Notes: generated from the letters alone by a model not told the origin. Positions 20,278-36,784 are shown, counted from the stretch's first letter. The stretch: DNA of 64,000 nt from Balamuthia mandrillaris (GCA_031835245.1 JAVKOQ010000238.1:17163-81162), one strand, 5' to 3'. A program made the numbers and translations.

Positions 20278-22967
20278 AATGCCTCCAACACAAAACTTTG
20301 GGTAAAAGAATTTTGTTCCAATGTTTTTGAGGTCCCTGTTTGGCAAAGGTAAAGCATTAGAAGTGGAACGGAGGAAAAGTTAAAAAATCATTATAATTAT
20401 ACCGGATGGATGAATGCCAAATGTGTACTAAGTTATTTCTGGAAAACTCGGTTCTTTTTTCCAGCACTGTCACTCTGGCGCCCAACAAACATAACTAAAA
20501 AGAGCGGAAAAAGATTAAAGAAATGGGAAAATGTTATAAAATAGAGTTGCATTACCTCAATGGCAGAACGAAGTCCACCAGGTCCTGAACCTACTACAAC
20601 TGCTCTTGGAGGATTGTTTTCGAAACCTGTTCTGTATTCCACCTATTTTCTCATATGTAAACAAAAAAAAAGCAAGAGAGAGAGAGAGAGAGAGAGAGAA
20701 GAAAAATGTTACCTGATTCTTTCTGTGTTCCAAAAGTTGCCAAAGAACTTCTGAATTTACAAGTGTGATCTTCTTTCGTATGTGATCCATTACACTTAAG
20801 CCCATGGCATTGCTCTCCAACCCACAAGCAAGCTTCAGCTCGGTGAAAGTGCACAAAATGTCTTCCAGCTCTGTTGCATTCTGAAATTCTTCAAAGATGG
20901 TATCTGGTTTGCGTCCTGAAGGAGAGAAAAACAACATAACACAAAATCAGTATAATCTAACAGTGAAAAGACTGAAGAAGAAGGAAGAAAAGAATATTTA
21001 CCAGAGGGTAACGCGGGAGATGATTTTTTGATATTTGCTGTTGGAGCTTTTGTCTCCGTGGTGGGTACTGCTGTTGTTTGTTCCTTCTTCTTTTCCTTTC
21101 TATCCTTCTTTGTCTTCTTTTCCTTCTTTTCCTTCCTTTCCTTCTTTTTTTCCTTCTTGTCTTTGCGCTTTCCTAATATTTTCAAAACAAGCAAAACTCA
21201 CGCGTTAATAGAGCGAAGAAGATTGATGAGAAAGCAGAGAGGAGAGAGAGAAAGAGAAACCATCTTTGGCAAGAGCAGGTGATCTGGTATCAAATAGCTC
21301 CTCATAAGCACTAAGGAATTGGTTTGTGTCCAATTTGGCAGTGGATTGGCCATGTGCCTGCTGAAAGATCTTTTGGGCCAGCTTTTTGACATTTGGTCCG
21401 AGTTCTTCTCGCAGTTGGTAAAACTCGTCAATATCAATCAGCTCATCGCCGCCTTTGTTTCGTGTGTACTCCTCAAATTTTTTCAATCCTTCTTCAATCT
21501 GTTCCACCGTCATTCCTTTTAATGAAAAAGGTTTCCGTTCATATGGTAAGATACTAGCAGAAAATATGAGAGGAGAAGTAAATACGAACCAGGAAACTCT
21601 ACAGTTAGAAGTAGGGCCGTTTGTCTGCGTTCGTTGCTGAACATTTCATTATATACGCGCAAAAACTGAGTCTTGTCTATCTTGCCTCGCTTCGCTGAAT
21701 CAACATGACTGAATGCCAGTTCCAACAAACGCTGAAACATCGGACCACCGGCAAACCGATCCGCACCTTTGATTCACTTGTAAGAAATTATTATAAAGAT
21801 ACAAAAGCAAAGAGAGGCTGTACCGATAACACGTTGCATCAAACGCAGGTACTGTGCTTTGCCAAGGAATCCAGTTTTGTTGATGTCCCATTTCTCGAAC
21901 AGGTCAACAGCCGTCTGGATACGTTCAATACCCATATCCGGGAATTGCTTGCTGAGGCTAACAACGGCATCGTCGTAGATTGGCCCAGCCTCCTCCTCTT
22001 TGGCGACTTGCTTGGGCTCATCGTCCTCTTCCTTTTGCTTGTCTTTATCCTCTGATCTGCGCAGGAATATCGCAGAACCTCCGCCTGAAAGCTTGCTTCC
22101 TCCAAAGACAGCTGCTGCTGCAAGAACAGAGTTCTTTGGGCGCAAAGTTTGAACGGCCCTGTCTCCATCAAGACTCTCCTTGCTTGAAACCGGGCCTACG
22201 GTTGGTCTTCTGGCGATCACCGATCCTGCTCCAGAGAACTGCGGTAATGCTCCTCGAGGAGAGGGCAATGTACTGGATTGCTCCTTGGAGAGGGTGGGGG
22301 GCGATGGGTTGGCCATCACCGCTCTTGGAGACACTGAAGTAGTGGCCGTGGTAGTAATAGAGGTAGTTGTAGTATCTGATGATGTTGCCTTGTTGTTAGC
22401 AGCATCGTCGGTGGCCCCACCGCTCTGTTTGTTTTCAAGCCATACCTAAAGTTCAAGAAAGGTTGGTTTTTTTCACCCAAGTCAGGTTTAGTTCAGAGAA
22501 TCGCCAGGTTGCTTTCTTGCCCTTTTTAGGAAAGTAAAGTTTAACAAGGGATAACTTACCTCTTCGGGCTTTTTCTGTCCAAATCCACCTGCATAGTTGC
22601 CCTTGAGCTGGAAGAGTTGCTTGAAGTGAGGTTTGCAATAGAGTTTGCCTTTATGAAGAACAGAACATCTTGTTAGTCCAGCATACAGCCAAGGAAAAAG
22701 GAGCAAAAGGAAGGAAAGAAAGATACCTTGAAGGGAGGCATAATTGCCAGGTTTGAGGACATTGTTGCAATGACTACAGCGGAAGCAGGACTTGTGGTAA
22801 GGCATATTCTCTACAGTAATCTTCTCGGTTAGGTAGACTCTCTTGCCGCAAGTGGTACACTTGTCTACTTTCACTGCAAACTTTGGCGCTCCTCTGATGT
22901 TTGGCAGTAGGTAAGTTTGCATTAAGAAAAGACAATGGGAAGAGGCGAAAGAGAGAAGCGAACGAGA

Positions 22968-23029
<62 letters not shown>

Positions 23030-24255
23030 TGAAGAAAGCATGATGCATACGATCGAGGTGAAATGGATTGGTCGTCGGTGGGCGTGGGAGATGGCTGATT
23101 GAAGATCGCACTGCGAACAGCAATTGTACTGCCTGTGTCCTCTTGAGATCGTTGCCGTTGCCTCTCTTTCTCTTTCTCGAGTTCGCGCTGTTTTTCTGCT
23201 GCAGCTTCTTCTCTCTTCTTTCTTTCTTGTTCTTCTTTTTCTCTTTTTTCTCTCTCCTCTTTTTGCTTTCGTTCCTGTTGTTCTCGCTCGAGTTTCTCTT
23301 TCTCAGCTTTAGCAAGCTTTTGCTTTTCTATTTCCTTTTGTTTCTCCTCTTGTTCTCTTGCCCTCTCCTTTTCTCTTTCCCTTTCTTTCTCTTTTTGTTT
23401 CTCGAGTTCTCTTTGCCTCTCAAGTTCTTTTTTCCGTTTCTCTTCTTCCTCCTTTGCCTTCTGCCTTTCTTTTTCTCTTTCTTTTTCCAATCTCGCCCTT
23501 TCTTCTTGTCTTTCTTTTTCTTCCCTTTCGAGTCTCTCTTTTTTACGTTGCTCCTCTTTGGCTTTATCTCTGGCTTCTTGTTCCTTTTGTCGTTCTTGCT
23601 CAAACTGTCTTTGCTTTTCTTTTTGTTTCTCGATTAGTCGTTGACGCTCTTCTTCTTCCCTTTGCCGCCTTTCATTTTCTCGTTCTGCTTCTTCTTTTTT
23701 CGCTTGTTCCAATTCTTGTTGCCTTCTTTCTTCCGCTTCTTTGCGCGACTGTTCTCGTTCCTGTTGCAACTGTTTTTCTTTCTGTCTTTCCCTCTCCCTT
23801 TCGAGCTCTTTTTCTTTTTCTTCTTTAATGGCGGCTTCCTTTCTTTGCCGTTCTCGTTCTCTTTCTCTTTCTTGTTCTTTCTCTCTTTCTTGTTCCTCCT
23901 CATCTCGACGTTGCTTTTCCAGTTCTTCTAATCTCTTCCTTGCTTCATCTTCATCTGCGTTTGCTACGCTTCCTGCTTTTTCTGCTTTCAACGCAGCTCT
24001 TGTCTTCTTCTTTTTGGAGTCAGGTGCTGGCTCTTGCTCTAGAGATTGCACTACAACCTCTTTTTCTTTCTCCTTCTCTTTGCTGATGGCATCTGCTTGT
24101 GCTGGAGGCTTCTTGACAGGTGGCATTGTCACACCAGTACCTCGCCTTGGAGGTCGGTATGTGTCTCTTGAAGGATTAACGCACGGCCAATCCTTATAAT
24201 CTGCATCACGTTTGTTAGCGCGTTAGTCATTGCCCTGTTCAGACAGAGGAAGGGC

Positions 24256-24297
<42 letters not shown>

Positions 24298-25138
24298 CAA
24301 AGAAACATGAAATAAAATATGATATGTTTAGTTACCCATTTCCCAAAGGGACTCATCGGACCAATCCACAAATTGCTCCCTGAAATAAATGGTCTCTGCT
24401 CCGTCAATAATCCAAGAGATATCGCTTTCTTGCAAATGAAGTTCCTGTCGAAGGTCCTTTTTTATTGATCTGTTAGTACATTTCATTGAACTTCAAAAAG
24501 CAAAAACAAAAACGTTTTACCTCAGCTTTTTGCAAAGCGCGAGACCTTTGAGAACTTTGCGATTCTTTGCCGCACCACAAAAATATAGTGCTACCGCAGT
24601 GCAGCACATAGGCATGATTGCTGTTTAACATCACACCCAAGAAATCGCTCTCAGAGCCATCTATAGTATCCAAGCCTTTCTCTCCCGAAAATCTATTGTG
24701 TCGTCAAAGATCAATAGAACAGAAATTGATTTGTCTGGTTAAAAATACTCACTTGAACAGCGTTTTGTTATCGTTCCAGTGTTGTTCCCAGAAAGCGTCA
24801 TCTCCACCTTCTTCTGCCGTCTGAATGTCATTGTTTCCTCCAAGAACTTCCCAAAAGTCTTTGTCGTCGTGTTCTTTCGATTTATAAAGATAGGAAAAAA
24901 CGAAATAAGATAAACATTTAAAAAAGAATAGATAAATCCGAGTTTTCCGCTACGTACCATTTATCAAAATAACAGGAACTCCTCCCAATTCTTCAGCAGC
25001 CAAAGCTTTTCCTGTATAGAGTGCTTTGGCACGTTCCCTTTCATTGGACAATGGGCCAAACCACACAAACAATTTCCGGCCAATGTCAAGAATAAAGCTG
25101 TCTCCCTCGTTTAGAGAAGAACATTTGGCTTCCATCTA

Positions 25139-25178
<40 letters not shown>

Positions 25179-25463
25179 AACAAAAGAGATTAAAAGGTTG
25201 GAATAACCAAACAAGCAACTCCACAAAAAAAAAAAAAAAAAAACAAAAAACAAAAACTAATCGAAAATGTAAAATAAGGACCAAACCATTTGCATTCTTA
25301 TGTTATGTTTGCCTTTAAATCGGAAGAGTTGGTTCTTATACCCTTCAACGAAGAAGCCTTCTTCCACGTATTGTGTTGATTGTTCATATACGGGAGCAGG
25401 CGGCTCCTCTCTTACAATCTCATGGATTGGGTTTGCTTTGGGATCTAAAGAAAAAATCATAAG

Positions 25464-25494
<31 letters not shown>

Positions 25495-26877
25495 GATGAC
25501 AATGAAAAAAAAAAAGAGAAGGAACAACGGACCTTCTAACCAAAGCAATAAAGCTTGAACGTCTTGAGTTTGGTATTCTTTCTGACTGAATTTGTTGTCT
25601 GATATGTCCAATACAGCAAGATGCTGGCGAAGAGCACTGATTTGTTGTGGTAACGCTTTGAGATCGTTCGAAGCAAGGCTCAACTCTCTCAAATGCTTCA
25701 ACTGCCCAATTTCAAGGGGATCCACAGTCTTCAGTCCGTTATGTTCTTTTGACAAGAGTAAATTAGTTTCTCTCCACTTATAACTTTTCTCCAAACAAAT
25801 GCAAGGGAATGGTACCAAGATAAAGCTTCTCCAAGGTGTTTGCTAAGACAGAAAGTTTAGGAAAGTCTTTGATGCTGTTCCACGACAAGTCTAACCAAAC
25901 GAGCCGAGGCAGGTCTCCGCTCTTCAGCTCCAAGAAACGAGTTAAATAGTTGTTGCTGGCGATCATCTTCTTCAAGCCATGAAGCTTCCGTAAACTCTGT
26001 GGAAGTTCTTTCAGTTTGTTGTTTGCAACGTTCAGAGATAAGAGCTTGCTCAGCTTTCCTAGCTCTGCTGGTAACTCGCTCAGTTGGTTGTTGGCGAGGT
26101 TGAGCTCTCGCAAGTTCTGTAAAAATGAAAAGTGGTTCGGCAGGCTGGTCAACTTGTTCTTTGAGATGTTGAGTCGCTCCAAATTGGCCATCATTCCCAA
26201 TACATCTGCAGGTGATCAATATACGATTAAGAACCCAACACAGAAAGCAAAGAGCCAAGCGTGAAGAAAACAGCAGACAACGATAGAAAGAACGAGCGAA
26301 AGAAACAACAAGAAAGAAAAGAACCAAGAGTGAAGAGAACAGCAAACAACAACAGATGAGAACGAGAGCAGACAGAAGGATAAGAACCATCGTCAACAAG
26401 TTCCAACAAGTTATCATGAGCGTCGAGCTCAACTAAGAGAGGCAAATGCAGCACGCACTCCAGGCCCTCCAGGCTGGGAAGCTTGTTGTGAGCGAGGCTG
26501 AGCGACTCCAGCACCGTGAGCACCGCCTCCTCCCCAGCCAGCAGGTTGGGCGGCTGCATGAAGGGCAGCAGCTCGGAGGGAGGCTCCTCGCTGAGGTCTG
26601 TCAGGCAGCGGGAGGAGAGGTCCAGGTAGACGCCCTGCAGCGGGATGGAATGGCATGGCGGCGGGGCCTCTCCCTTGCTATGCGCTGAGGCAGAAGCAGC
26701 AGCAGTGGAGCCCGAGCTTACATGGGTGGAAGAGGTAGAGCGAGGCCAGACGGAGCTGCCGCTGCCGCCAGACGAGGAGGCGGAGCGTGGAAGCACTTTG
26801 CTCCCTCCCCTACTTTGTTGTTGGGGCGAAGCACCCGCTTGAGGCGTTTGCTGTGGCTTGGTTTCAGCCTGTCCCAT
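18893..26877 (-). CDS. LRR-gelsolin-coiled coil-LIM-EF-hand-MICAL monooxygenase fusion, 23 exons
   Basis: Exons (minus strand): 26877-26388, 26205-25816, 25745-25533, 25444-25287, 25135-24958, 24873-24753, 24692-24521, 24456-24338, 24200-23051, 22894-22727, 22648-22559, 22445-21824, 21766-21590, 21515-21261, 21172-21002, 20915-20713, 20642-20556, 20494-20403, 20335-20276, 20180-19674, 19590-19381, 19284-19139, 19077-18893. They sum to 5,964 nt = 1,987 residues plus stop, with every junction in phase. Domains: MGQAET start (myristoylation-like); leucine-rich repeats about 82-360 (LNISKNKLTSLPNHF, LNLANNQLSELP); two gelsolin-like repeats about 390-610 (NQLFRFKGKHNIR, GDSFILDIGRKLFVWFG, FWEVLGG, IFLWCGKESQ); Glu/Arg/Lys coiled coil about 640-960; LIM about 1005-1070 (CTTC...HKSC..CSHC...CKPH); EF-hand-like region about 1245-1430 (FEKWDINKTGFL); Lys-rich linker; MICAL flavin monooxygenase 1492-1987 with VVVGSGPGG, LLGARVTVLEKR, FSRNN, GADGEN and GDALIEPFWPLGTG. 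MICAL oxidises actin methionines; gelsolin repeats bind, sever or cap F-actin. No CH domain seen. Confidence 0.93.
26210..26386 (-). repeat. diverged ~70-bp tandem repeat in intron 1 of the gelsolin-MICAL gene
   Basis: Two neighbouring blocks (about 26,255-26,315 and 26,320-26,375) share the pattern ...CCAAG.GTGAAGA.AACAGCA.ACAAC.. with scattered differences. It fills most of the 182-bp first intron. Confidence 0.55.
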
Positions 26878-27382
26878 GGTGTGTTGTTGTTGTCACCTTA
26901 TCCTTCTCTCTTACTTTTTTTTTTTGAAGGAAGGAAGGAAGGACCTGTTCGTCACCGCTGCAAGTTTTTTTTTCAAGTCCAAAAAGACCTCCTGCTGCTA
27001 CTACTAACAAAAAACCCCTCCAAAAAAAAAAAAAAAAAAGAGAGAGACACGTAAGAAGTCTTCGCTACGACGTCTCCTCACGAAGAACACACAGGGAGAA
27101 GTTCCTCCTTTACCTTTCCACCACCTATGAAGAAGAAGCGGTCGTTTATCGGGACAACCAAAAAAAATTCAAAAAAACACACGTCATCTACGTGAGATTT
27201 CCCGCTGAAAAGGAAAATTCGATCTGATCGGGGACCTTAATCTGTTGGTCTCCGATAAGGTTACGTCAGATCGAAAGTCGACAAAAACTACTAAATTAGG
27301 AAGAGAAGTGATCACATAGCGACACGAAGAGGGCAAGAAGAAGCAGAAGGCCAACGGAGGAGGGGAGGAAGGAAGGACAACA
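26878..27382. promoter_or_regulatory. bidirectional promoter region of the gelsolin-MICAL and SAP-motif genes
   Basis: A 505-bp gap between two divergent start codons. It holds ACGTCA cores at 27,181-27,186 and 27,263-27,268. Directly after the second is GATCGAAAGTCGAC (27,269-27,282), whose exact reverse complement recurs at 55,990-56,003 in another divergent promoter. A-rich and T-rich runs near 26,910-27,050 are simple sequence. Confidence 0.5.
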
Positions 27383-28324
27383 ATGACAAGCAGCGTGAAT
27401 GCGTTGTGGTCACAGCTGCAGCGAAAGCAGCTGCTGGCAACCTTTGAAAAGAATGTGGGTGTGGCGGGAGCGCGAAAGTTGGAGGACTTTGAGCTGGCGC
27501 CAGACTTTGCGGAGGAGATGAAAAAGTACAAGGAGTGGTGCGATGCAGAAAGACGGAAAAAGTTGAAGAAGCAAGAAAAGAAGAAAAAGAAGAGGAGAGA
27601 GAAGAAAAAGGAGAAAAAGAAGAAGCTCAAAAAAGAGAAGAAACATCGCTCACACAAGAGAACGCGAGATGCTGGTGGAGAGAGTTCAGAAAGTGAAAGA
27701 GAGGAAGAGGACAAAACTAGTTCTTCCAAGAGAGCAAAGACGGAAGAAAAAGACAACAGCAAAACAACACAAAAGTTGGACGGGATGGAACTAAACGATG
27801 AACGACCAAAGCGCACATCAAAAGCGAACAGCGAACATACGAACATCGAAAAGAAACAAACAGAGAAGGACAACGAGAGACTCAAAGCGAAAGACAAAAA
27901 CAAAGAGAAAGAGGAACAGAGAGAAAGAATAACTGAGAAAGAGGAGAAAGATTACCAAGACAAAAATAGGGAAGAACAAGAGAAAGGCATAGACAAAGAC
28001 AAAGAGAAGAACAACGAAGAGCGACAACGAATAACCAACAACAACACTCAGAATTTAGAACGTGAACTACGAGAAAAAGCACTTCGCAGTTCACTCATTC
28101 ATCGCCTGAGTAAACACGACAACAAAACACAACAAGAAACAACATCCCCAACACAAGAACAAACAACAAAGAAAGAAACCACAAGCAACACGAACAGCAA
28201 AAATGAGAACTCAGTGGTATGGTTGCAACAAAGGTTGAACGAGAACGGACTACCAACCTCTGGAACAAAGGAAGAGATGCTGCGACGGCTCCTAGCTCAT
28301 CAGTTCGGTCTTCATTGTCCATAA
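27383..28324 (+). CDS. Lys/Glu-rich nuclear-type protein with C-terminal SAP motif
   Basis: Intronless, 313 residues. Residues 1-55 (NALWSQLQRKQLLATFEKNVGVAGARKLEDFEL) are ordered-looking, then a very basic KKK/RRK stretch that would serve as nuclear localisation signals, then a long charged, Gln/Asn-rich region rich in KDKNKE-like repeats. The last 40 residues, WLQQRLNENGLPTSGTKEEMLRRLLAH, fit the SAP (SAF-A/B, Acinus, PIAS) helix-loop-helix motif with its GLPTSGTKEE core. SAP motifs bind AT-rich DNA or RNP complexes, so a role in chromatin or RNA processing is inferred. It shares its upstream region with the divergent gelsolin-MICAL gene. Confidence 0.75.
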   Translation: MTSSVNALWSQLQRKQLLATFEKNVGVAGARKLEDFELAPDFAEEMKKYKEWCDAERRKKLKKQEKKKKKRREKKKEKKKKLKKEKKHRSHKRTRDAGGESSESEREEEDKTSSSKRAKTEEKDNSKTTQKLDGMELNDERPKRTSKANSEHTNIEKKQTEKDNERLKAKDKNKEKEEQRERITEKEEKDYQDKNREEQEKGIDKDKEKNNEERQRITNNNTQNLERELREKALRSSLIHRLSKHDNKTQQETTSPTQEQTTKKETTSNTNSKNENSVVWLQQRLNENGLPTSGTKEEMLRRLLAHQFGLHCP

Positions 28325-28875
28325 GAAAGAAAGAAAGGAGAAAAGAAAGCGAGGAAAAAAAGGGATTACTTTTTGAAATATGATCGTCAAGTTAGTAATG
28401 TAAGAACATACAAATAAAGATAGAGAAGAAAGGAGGAAAAAGCAGGAGAAGTGAAGGCGGATGATCCGATTTTTGAGTGTTGCATCACAACAAAAAAAGG
28501 AGACGAGCGAACCAAAAAAAACAGCAGCAACAACTTTCTTGGTTTGTTGGAGGAAGATGAAGTCTTCGTGCTCTTCGTTTGTGTTTGCGAAGAAGCCACA
28601 AAACTCTTTTGGAATGAATGTAGAAGATGAAGATGGGAAAATGGCAGAAAAAATAAAAAGAGAATAATACACCGAACGATCTGTGGATATGAACGGTAGC
28701 AAAAAAGATAAATGGCAGGCAAAAATAAAAGATAATGGCATGAAGAAGATGATGAAAAGGCATAGAGGCGAAGAAGGTACGGAGGTCAAACGATACATGA
28801 AGAATGGGAAAAGTTCGGTGGGTGTTGTAAGGCATAATAAAGAGGGGGAAAAAAAAAGAAGTTGAAGTTGTTGGT
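28325..28875. other. intergenic, convergent 3' ends
   Basis: A 550-bp A-rich spacer between the SAP-motif gene and the kinase-LRR gene, which converge here. Open frames on the minus strand are Phe/Ser/Leu-rich and have no motif. Nothing supported. Confidence 0.6.
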
Positions 28876-33371
<4,496 letters not shown>

Positions 33372-34566
33372 TCACAGTTGGATGGAAGTTCCAAGCAGCT
33401 TGAGGAACTCCCGCATCCAAGCAGGGTGACCAGGCCAAGCCACTTTGTGCGTGTAACTCTCCAGGTGAGCAAGCTGTTATAATTAAGCAGGAGAAGAGCT
33501 CTTCTACGTACCGCCGGTTACTAGGTTGCCATCAACTACGGCTCCATCCACGGGACAGGAATCATCCCACTGTGATGCGTAACAGTCGTTTGGTGGTTGG
33601 GTTGGTCAGTGCAGAAAAGAAACGAAAAGCAGGAAGGAATGGACGCGAGGAAGTACATTAGCGCCAGCCAGGATCAGATCCGGTTTGAGAGCTGTGTAGG
33701 CGGTGCACTTCTTTCCTTCAACAAGACCCGCTGTAACCAACACTAAAACAAAACACAAACTTTAGAGGAGAAGAAGAAGAAGAAGAAGAAGAAGAACAAG
33801 AACAAGAAGAAGAAGAAGAAGAAGAAGAAGAAGAACAAGAACAAGAACATGAAGAACAAGAAGAAGAAGAACAAGAGCAAGAAGAGAAGCAAAAGAAGGA
33901 AAAAAAAAAAGAATGCTCCAACCTTGGAGGCCATGGCAAATGGAAGCAATGGGCTTGTCCTTAAAGCTTTGCACCACGGCGATGACTTCCTTGTTCAGCC
34001 TCAAGAACTCTGGAGCTCTTCCTCCAGGAACCACCAATGCGTCCTTTTTTGTTTTCGTTTTGAACGGGTTGTTTTTATCAAGAAAACGTTTGAAAGGAAT
34101 GAGAAGGTACGCACGTAAACGGAGGGATCGCTGGTCACTTGGCCCCACTCCACGTTAATCTCAAAGTTATGACCAGGTTTTTCCCTAACCATAAAGATTG
34201 TTTTTTTAAATGTTTAAAAAAAGTAGTGGTTAAGCAGAATGAATAGAGAGAAAAACGAGAGAGAGAGAGAGAGAGAAAGCAAAGGTTACGTGTAAGTTTG
34301 GTCGCCTTCAAAGTCATGGATTGCGGTCTTCACTTTGTCCCCGGCCTTCTTTCCAGGCGAAGCAACATGCACGGCATGGCCGACGCATCTTTGGTAGGGA
34401 GGTGCAATAAGAAAAACAAAACAATAAGCTCAGGATGTTGAGGGAGGAAAAAAAAGGGGAGCACAAAGAAGAGTAAAGCAACAACGTACTGCAATAACTG
34501 GAAGGGAACCATAGCCTCATAGTCCTCCACAAAGTCGCCCACAATCATCAAGATCTTCTTCGCCAT
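33372..34566 (-). CDS. DJ-1/PfpI family protein (protease I-like)
   Basis: Members are glyoxalase/deglycase-like or chaperone proteins with a nucleophilic cysteine. The chain begins [25 protein letters not shown] (family start with the acidic active-site Glu/Asp region), then [51 protein letters not shown] with Cys in the nucleophile elbow 'CHG', then [18 protein letters not shown] and [16 protein letters not shown] to the stop at 33,372. This layout matches the YhbO/PfpI-type and plant DJ-1 relatives (about 200 residues). Six or seven short introns; one (33,770-33,890) is almost entirely TTC/TTG repeat on the sense strand. TGACGT occurs 118 bp upstream (34,683). Confidence 0.9.
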
Positions 34567-34932
34567 TTTTTTTCTTCTCTTCAACCAAACGAAAACAAAT
34601 CGAAATTTTGCGAATATTCTGGCGAAACTATTGTCCGACCTTTTCCTTCCACATGTCATCGTTTCCTTTTTCAGTATGTAGCTGACGTGTCACTATCGTA
34701 CACTAAATTAGGGTAGGATGATGTCACGCTTAAAAAGATAATTAATTTAACGTTATACCGTTTGGCGGAACAGATCACTTTGGCTGCACAAGAACTACAA
34801 CGATTACATGAGAGGACACAATAGGAGAGTGCTTCACATGATTAATAGAGGAGGAGCTTGGGGTGATGCGGTGACTATTCAAGGAAGAGTCCGCTTCCTC
34901 GTTCTACAATAATTTTTTCCATCCACCTTCAT
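34567..34932. promoter_or_regulatory. upstream region of the DJ-1-like gene, TGACGT motif
   Basis: AT-rich 366-bp spacer. TGACGTGTCAC at 34,683 and ATGATGTCACG near 34,720 recall bZIP sites. It is also the 3' flank of the rhodanese-DUSP gene. No gene seen. Confidence 0.4.
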
Positions 34933-36590
34933 TCATTCCATTAGCCCACCATGCTCCTTTGCCGGCTGTTCTTCATCGTTGCTGCCAAACACCTGGGACT
35001 CCCACAAAAGAAGCTGTTGTTGAAAGCTTTCGTTGGGGCGAACCCAACGCACTCTTCGCACGTGCCACAGTGACTTCTCCATGGTCCATTTTTGGGTTTG
35101 CATCAAGTGGCTCAAAGCCAGTGTTGCTGAACGACTGACTCCTTGTGCGCAGTGGATCAGGACACGTCCTCCACCGTTTCGTGCTTCGTCTTAAAAAAAG
35201 AAGTTGTTAGAATTGTAAAGCAGTGAAGAAGAAGAATAAGAACAAGAACAAGAACACTAACAAGAAGAAGTAAGCAGGAAGAAGAAGAACAACAACAACA
35301 ACAACAACAACGAAGAAGAAAGCAACAAACTAATGAATTGGTTGACGCGAGAAAAATGAGAAAAGATGTCTTCATTGAAAGCGTCACGAAGAGGTAGCCG
35401 CAGGTAAGTAAAGTTGGTATCCTGCTCGAAATAACTTTTTATTTCGATGGTAGCATTCACAATGTGCCTAATATGATAATTTTAGAACAAGACAGAGCAG
35501 AGAGTAAAACGTTAGAAAAAGCCAAAGAAGATACGGGAACACAAACAAAGAAGAAGACAAGTACAAGGAGAAAAAAAAGGGAACCAACGACAAAACAAGA
35601 TAGAAAGGGAACGTACGTGATGCCCAGTTCCTGGAAAACAGTTTTTTCCGAGGCGCTAGCTTCGCTCCCGAGAAAGAGATAGGATGACAGTTGAGCAGGG
35701 TAAATAGGTTCTAGCAACTGACTATCAAAGTTCTCTTGCGTCAAGTTATTTCGTTCTTCATCCTCCTTTGTGGAACGACAGAGAAAAGGATAATGTTGAT
35801 AGAACTCCTCAAAGCCACCTGTTGTGTTGGTTTGAAAGTTAATGAGAACGAAAATGAAAAACGAGAACGAGAAGAAGAAGAAGAAGAAGAACAAGAAGAA
35901 CAAGAACAAGAAAAAGAAGAAGAAGAAGAAGAAGAAGAAGAAGAACAAGAGAAGAAGAAGAAACCTTTGAGGACGAGTATCTCTCTCAGCCGGTCGTTTT
36001 GTCGAAGGAACTCAATTCGAGCATCCGTTCCCAGCTGGGCGATAATGTCTTCTCCAGCACTCGCTCGACTGGTATAAACCAAAACTTTATCCTGTTGAGC
36101 ATATAGTATTCAGTATTCGTTCTTTGCTTTTCTTGTTTGTTTTTTTGTTGCGTTTACATACCTGTCGCTCAAATCCGAATTTGTCTTCGAAAGCAGGGTC
36201 TTCATCCTCCTCGCTGCTGGGAGAAGGCATCACAGGCAGGTTCTGAGCAAGCTTTATGTGACAAGCGTCAAACTCTTCGCGTGTCCTAAAGTCAAGCACC
36301 AAATATTCTGTTTTTTGTTTGTTTGTTTGCACGTTCGTTTAGCAATTGGCCGTTTCGTTGGTGGTGATGTAATGGTGGTTGACTCTTCAACCCAAAGAAA
36401 AAAAAAAAAAAAGAAGGAAAGAGAGATCCCCAACCAAAACATGAGGCACAACTGAAGAACTCTGGCATATGGCAAAGTACAAACTGTCCACGTCTCGTCG
36501 ATCCCTGCTCTTCCATTGTTTCTCGTTTCCTTCTCTTTTTTTTTTCTTTTTCTTTTCTTTTTCGCTTTTCCCAATAATTTTAGTGCTCAT
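34933..36590 (-). CDS. rhodanese-dual specificity phosphatase (MAP-kinase-phosphatase-like)
   Basis: An N-terminal rhodanese/CDC25-like domain (YLVLDFRTREEFDACHIKLAQNLP, then DKVLVYTSRASAGEDIIAQLGT) is followed by a dual-specificity phosphatase domain. The latter has PIYPAQLSSYLFLGSEASASEKTVFQELGIT, HIVNATIEIKSYF, FTYLRLPLRDAFNEDIFSHF and the P-loop VLIHCAQGVSRSATL (HCxxGxSRS) with the family helix SHLMQTQKWTMEKS. This domain order is that of MAP-kinase phosphatases; the rhodanese part docks the kinase. The stop is at 34,933. The first exon (36,485-36,590, Lys-rich, MSTKIIG...) joins by a GTTTGT donor in phase to YLVLDF; the start is the least certain part. Introns carry TTC/TTG repeats on the sense strand. 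Confidence 0.88.
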
Positions 36591-36784
36591 GGTTGAACCG
36601 GGACTTCACCAATTCATGTCGTCCCGTGGAATAAGAAAGTATAATTGCACCAACCGAGATTCGATCCGATACAAGCAATGGTCACGTCGTCCTGATTCAA
36701 GACTCAAGAAAAGAAAGTAGCGAAGAAGAAGCAAAAAACTGTTCGAAAGCTGTTCTCTTCTACTTTCACTCCACTTTTCTCGCG

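Noticed and set aside
23068-23930. Plus-strand hydrophobic frames of up to 189 codons
   Set aside because: They are antisense to the Glu/Arg/Lys coiled-coil exon; Phe/Leu/Ser composition is the complement of GAG/AAG/CGA codons.
18893-26877. Splitting the gelsolin-MICAL locus into separate LRR-gelsolin, LIM/EF-hand and MICAL genes
   Set aside because: Every junction between the parts has canonical GT...AG ends and keeps phase, no in-frame stop or new promoter-like gap appears, and the total length is a multiple of three.
36590-36700. A second tRNA (sequence GAGATTCGATCC near 36,655)
   Set aside because: Only the T-loop-like string is present; no acceptor, D or anticodon stem pairs around it.
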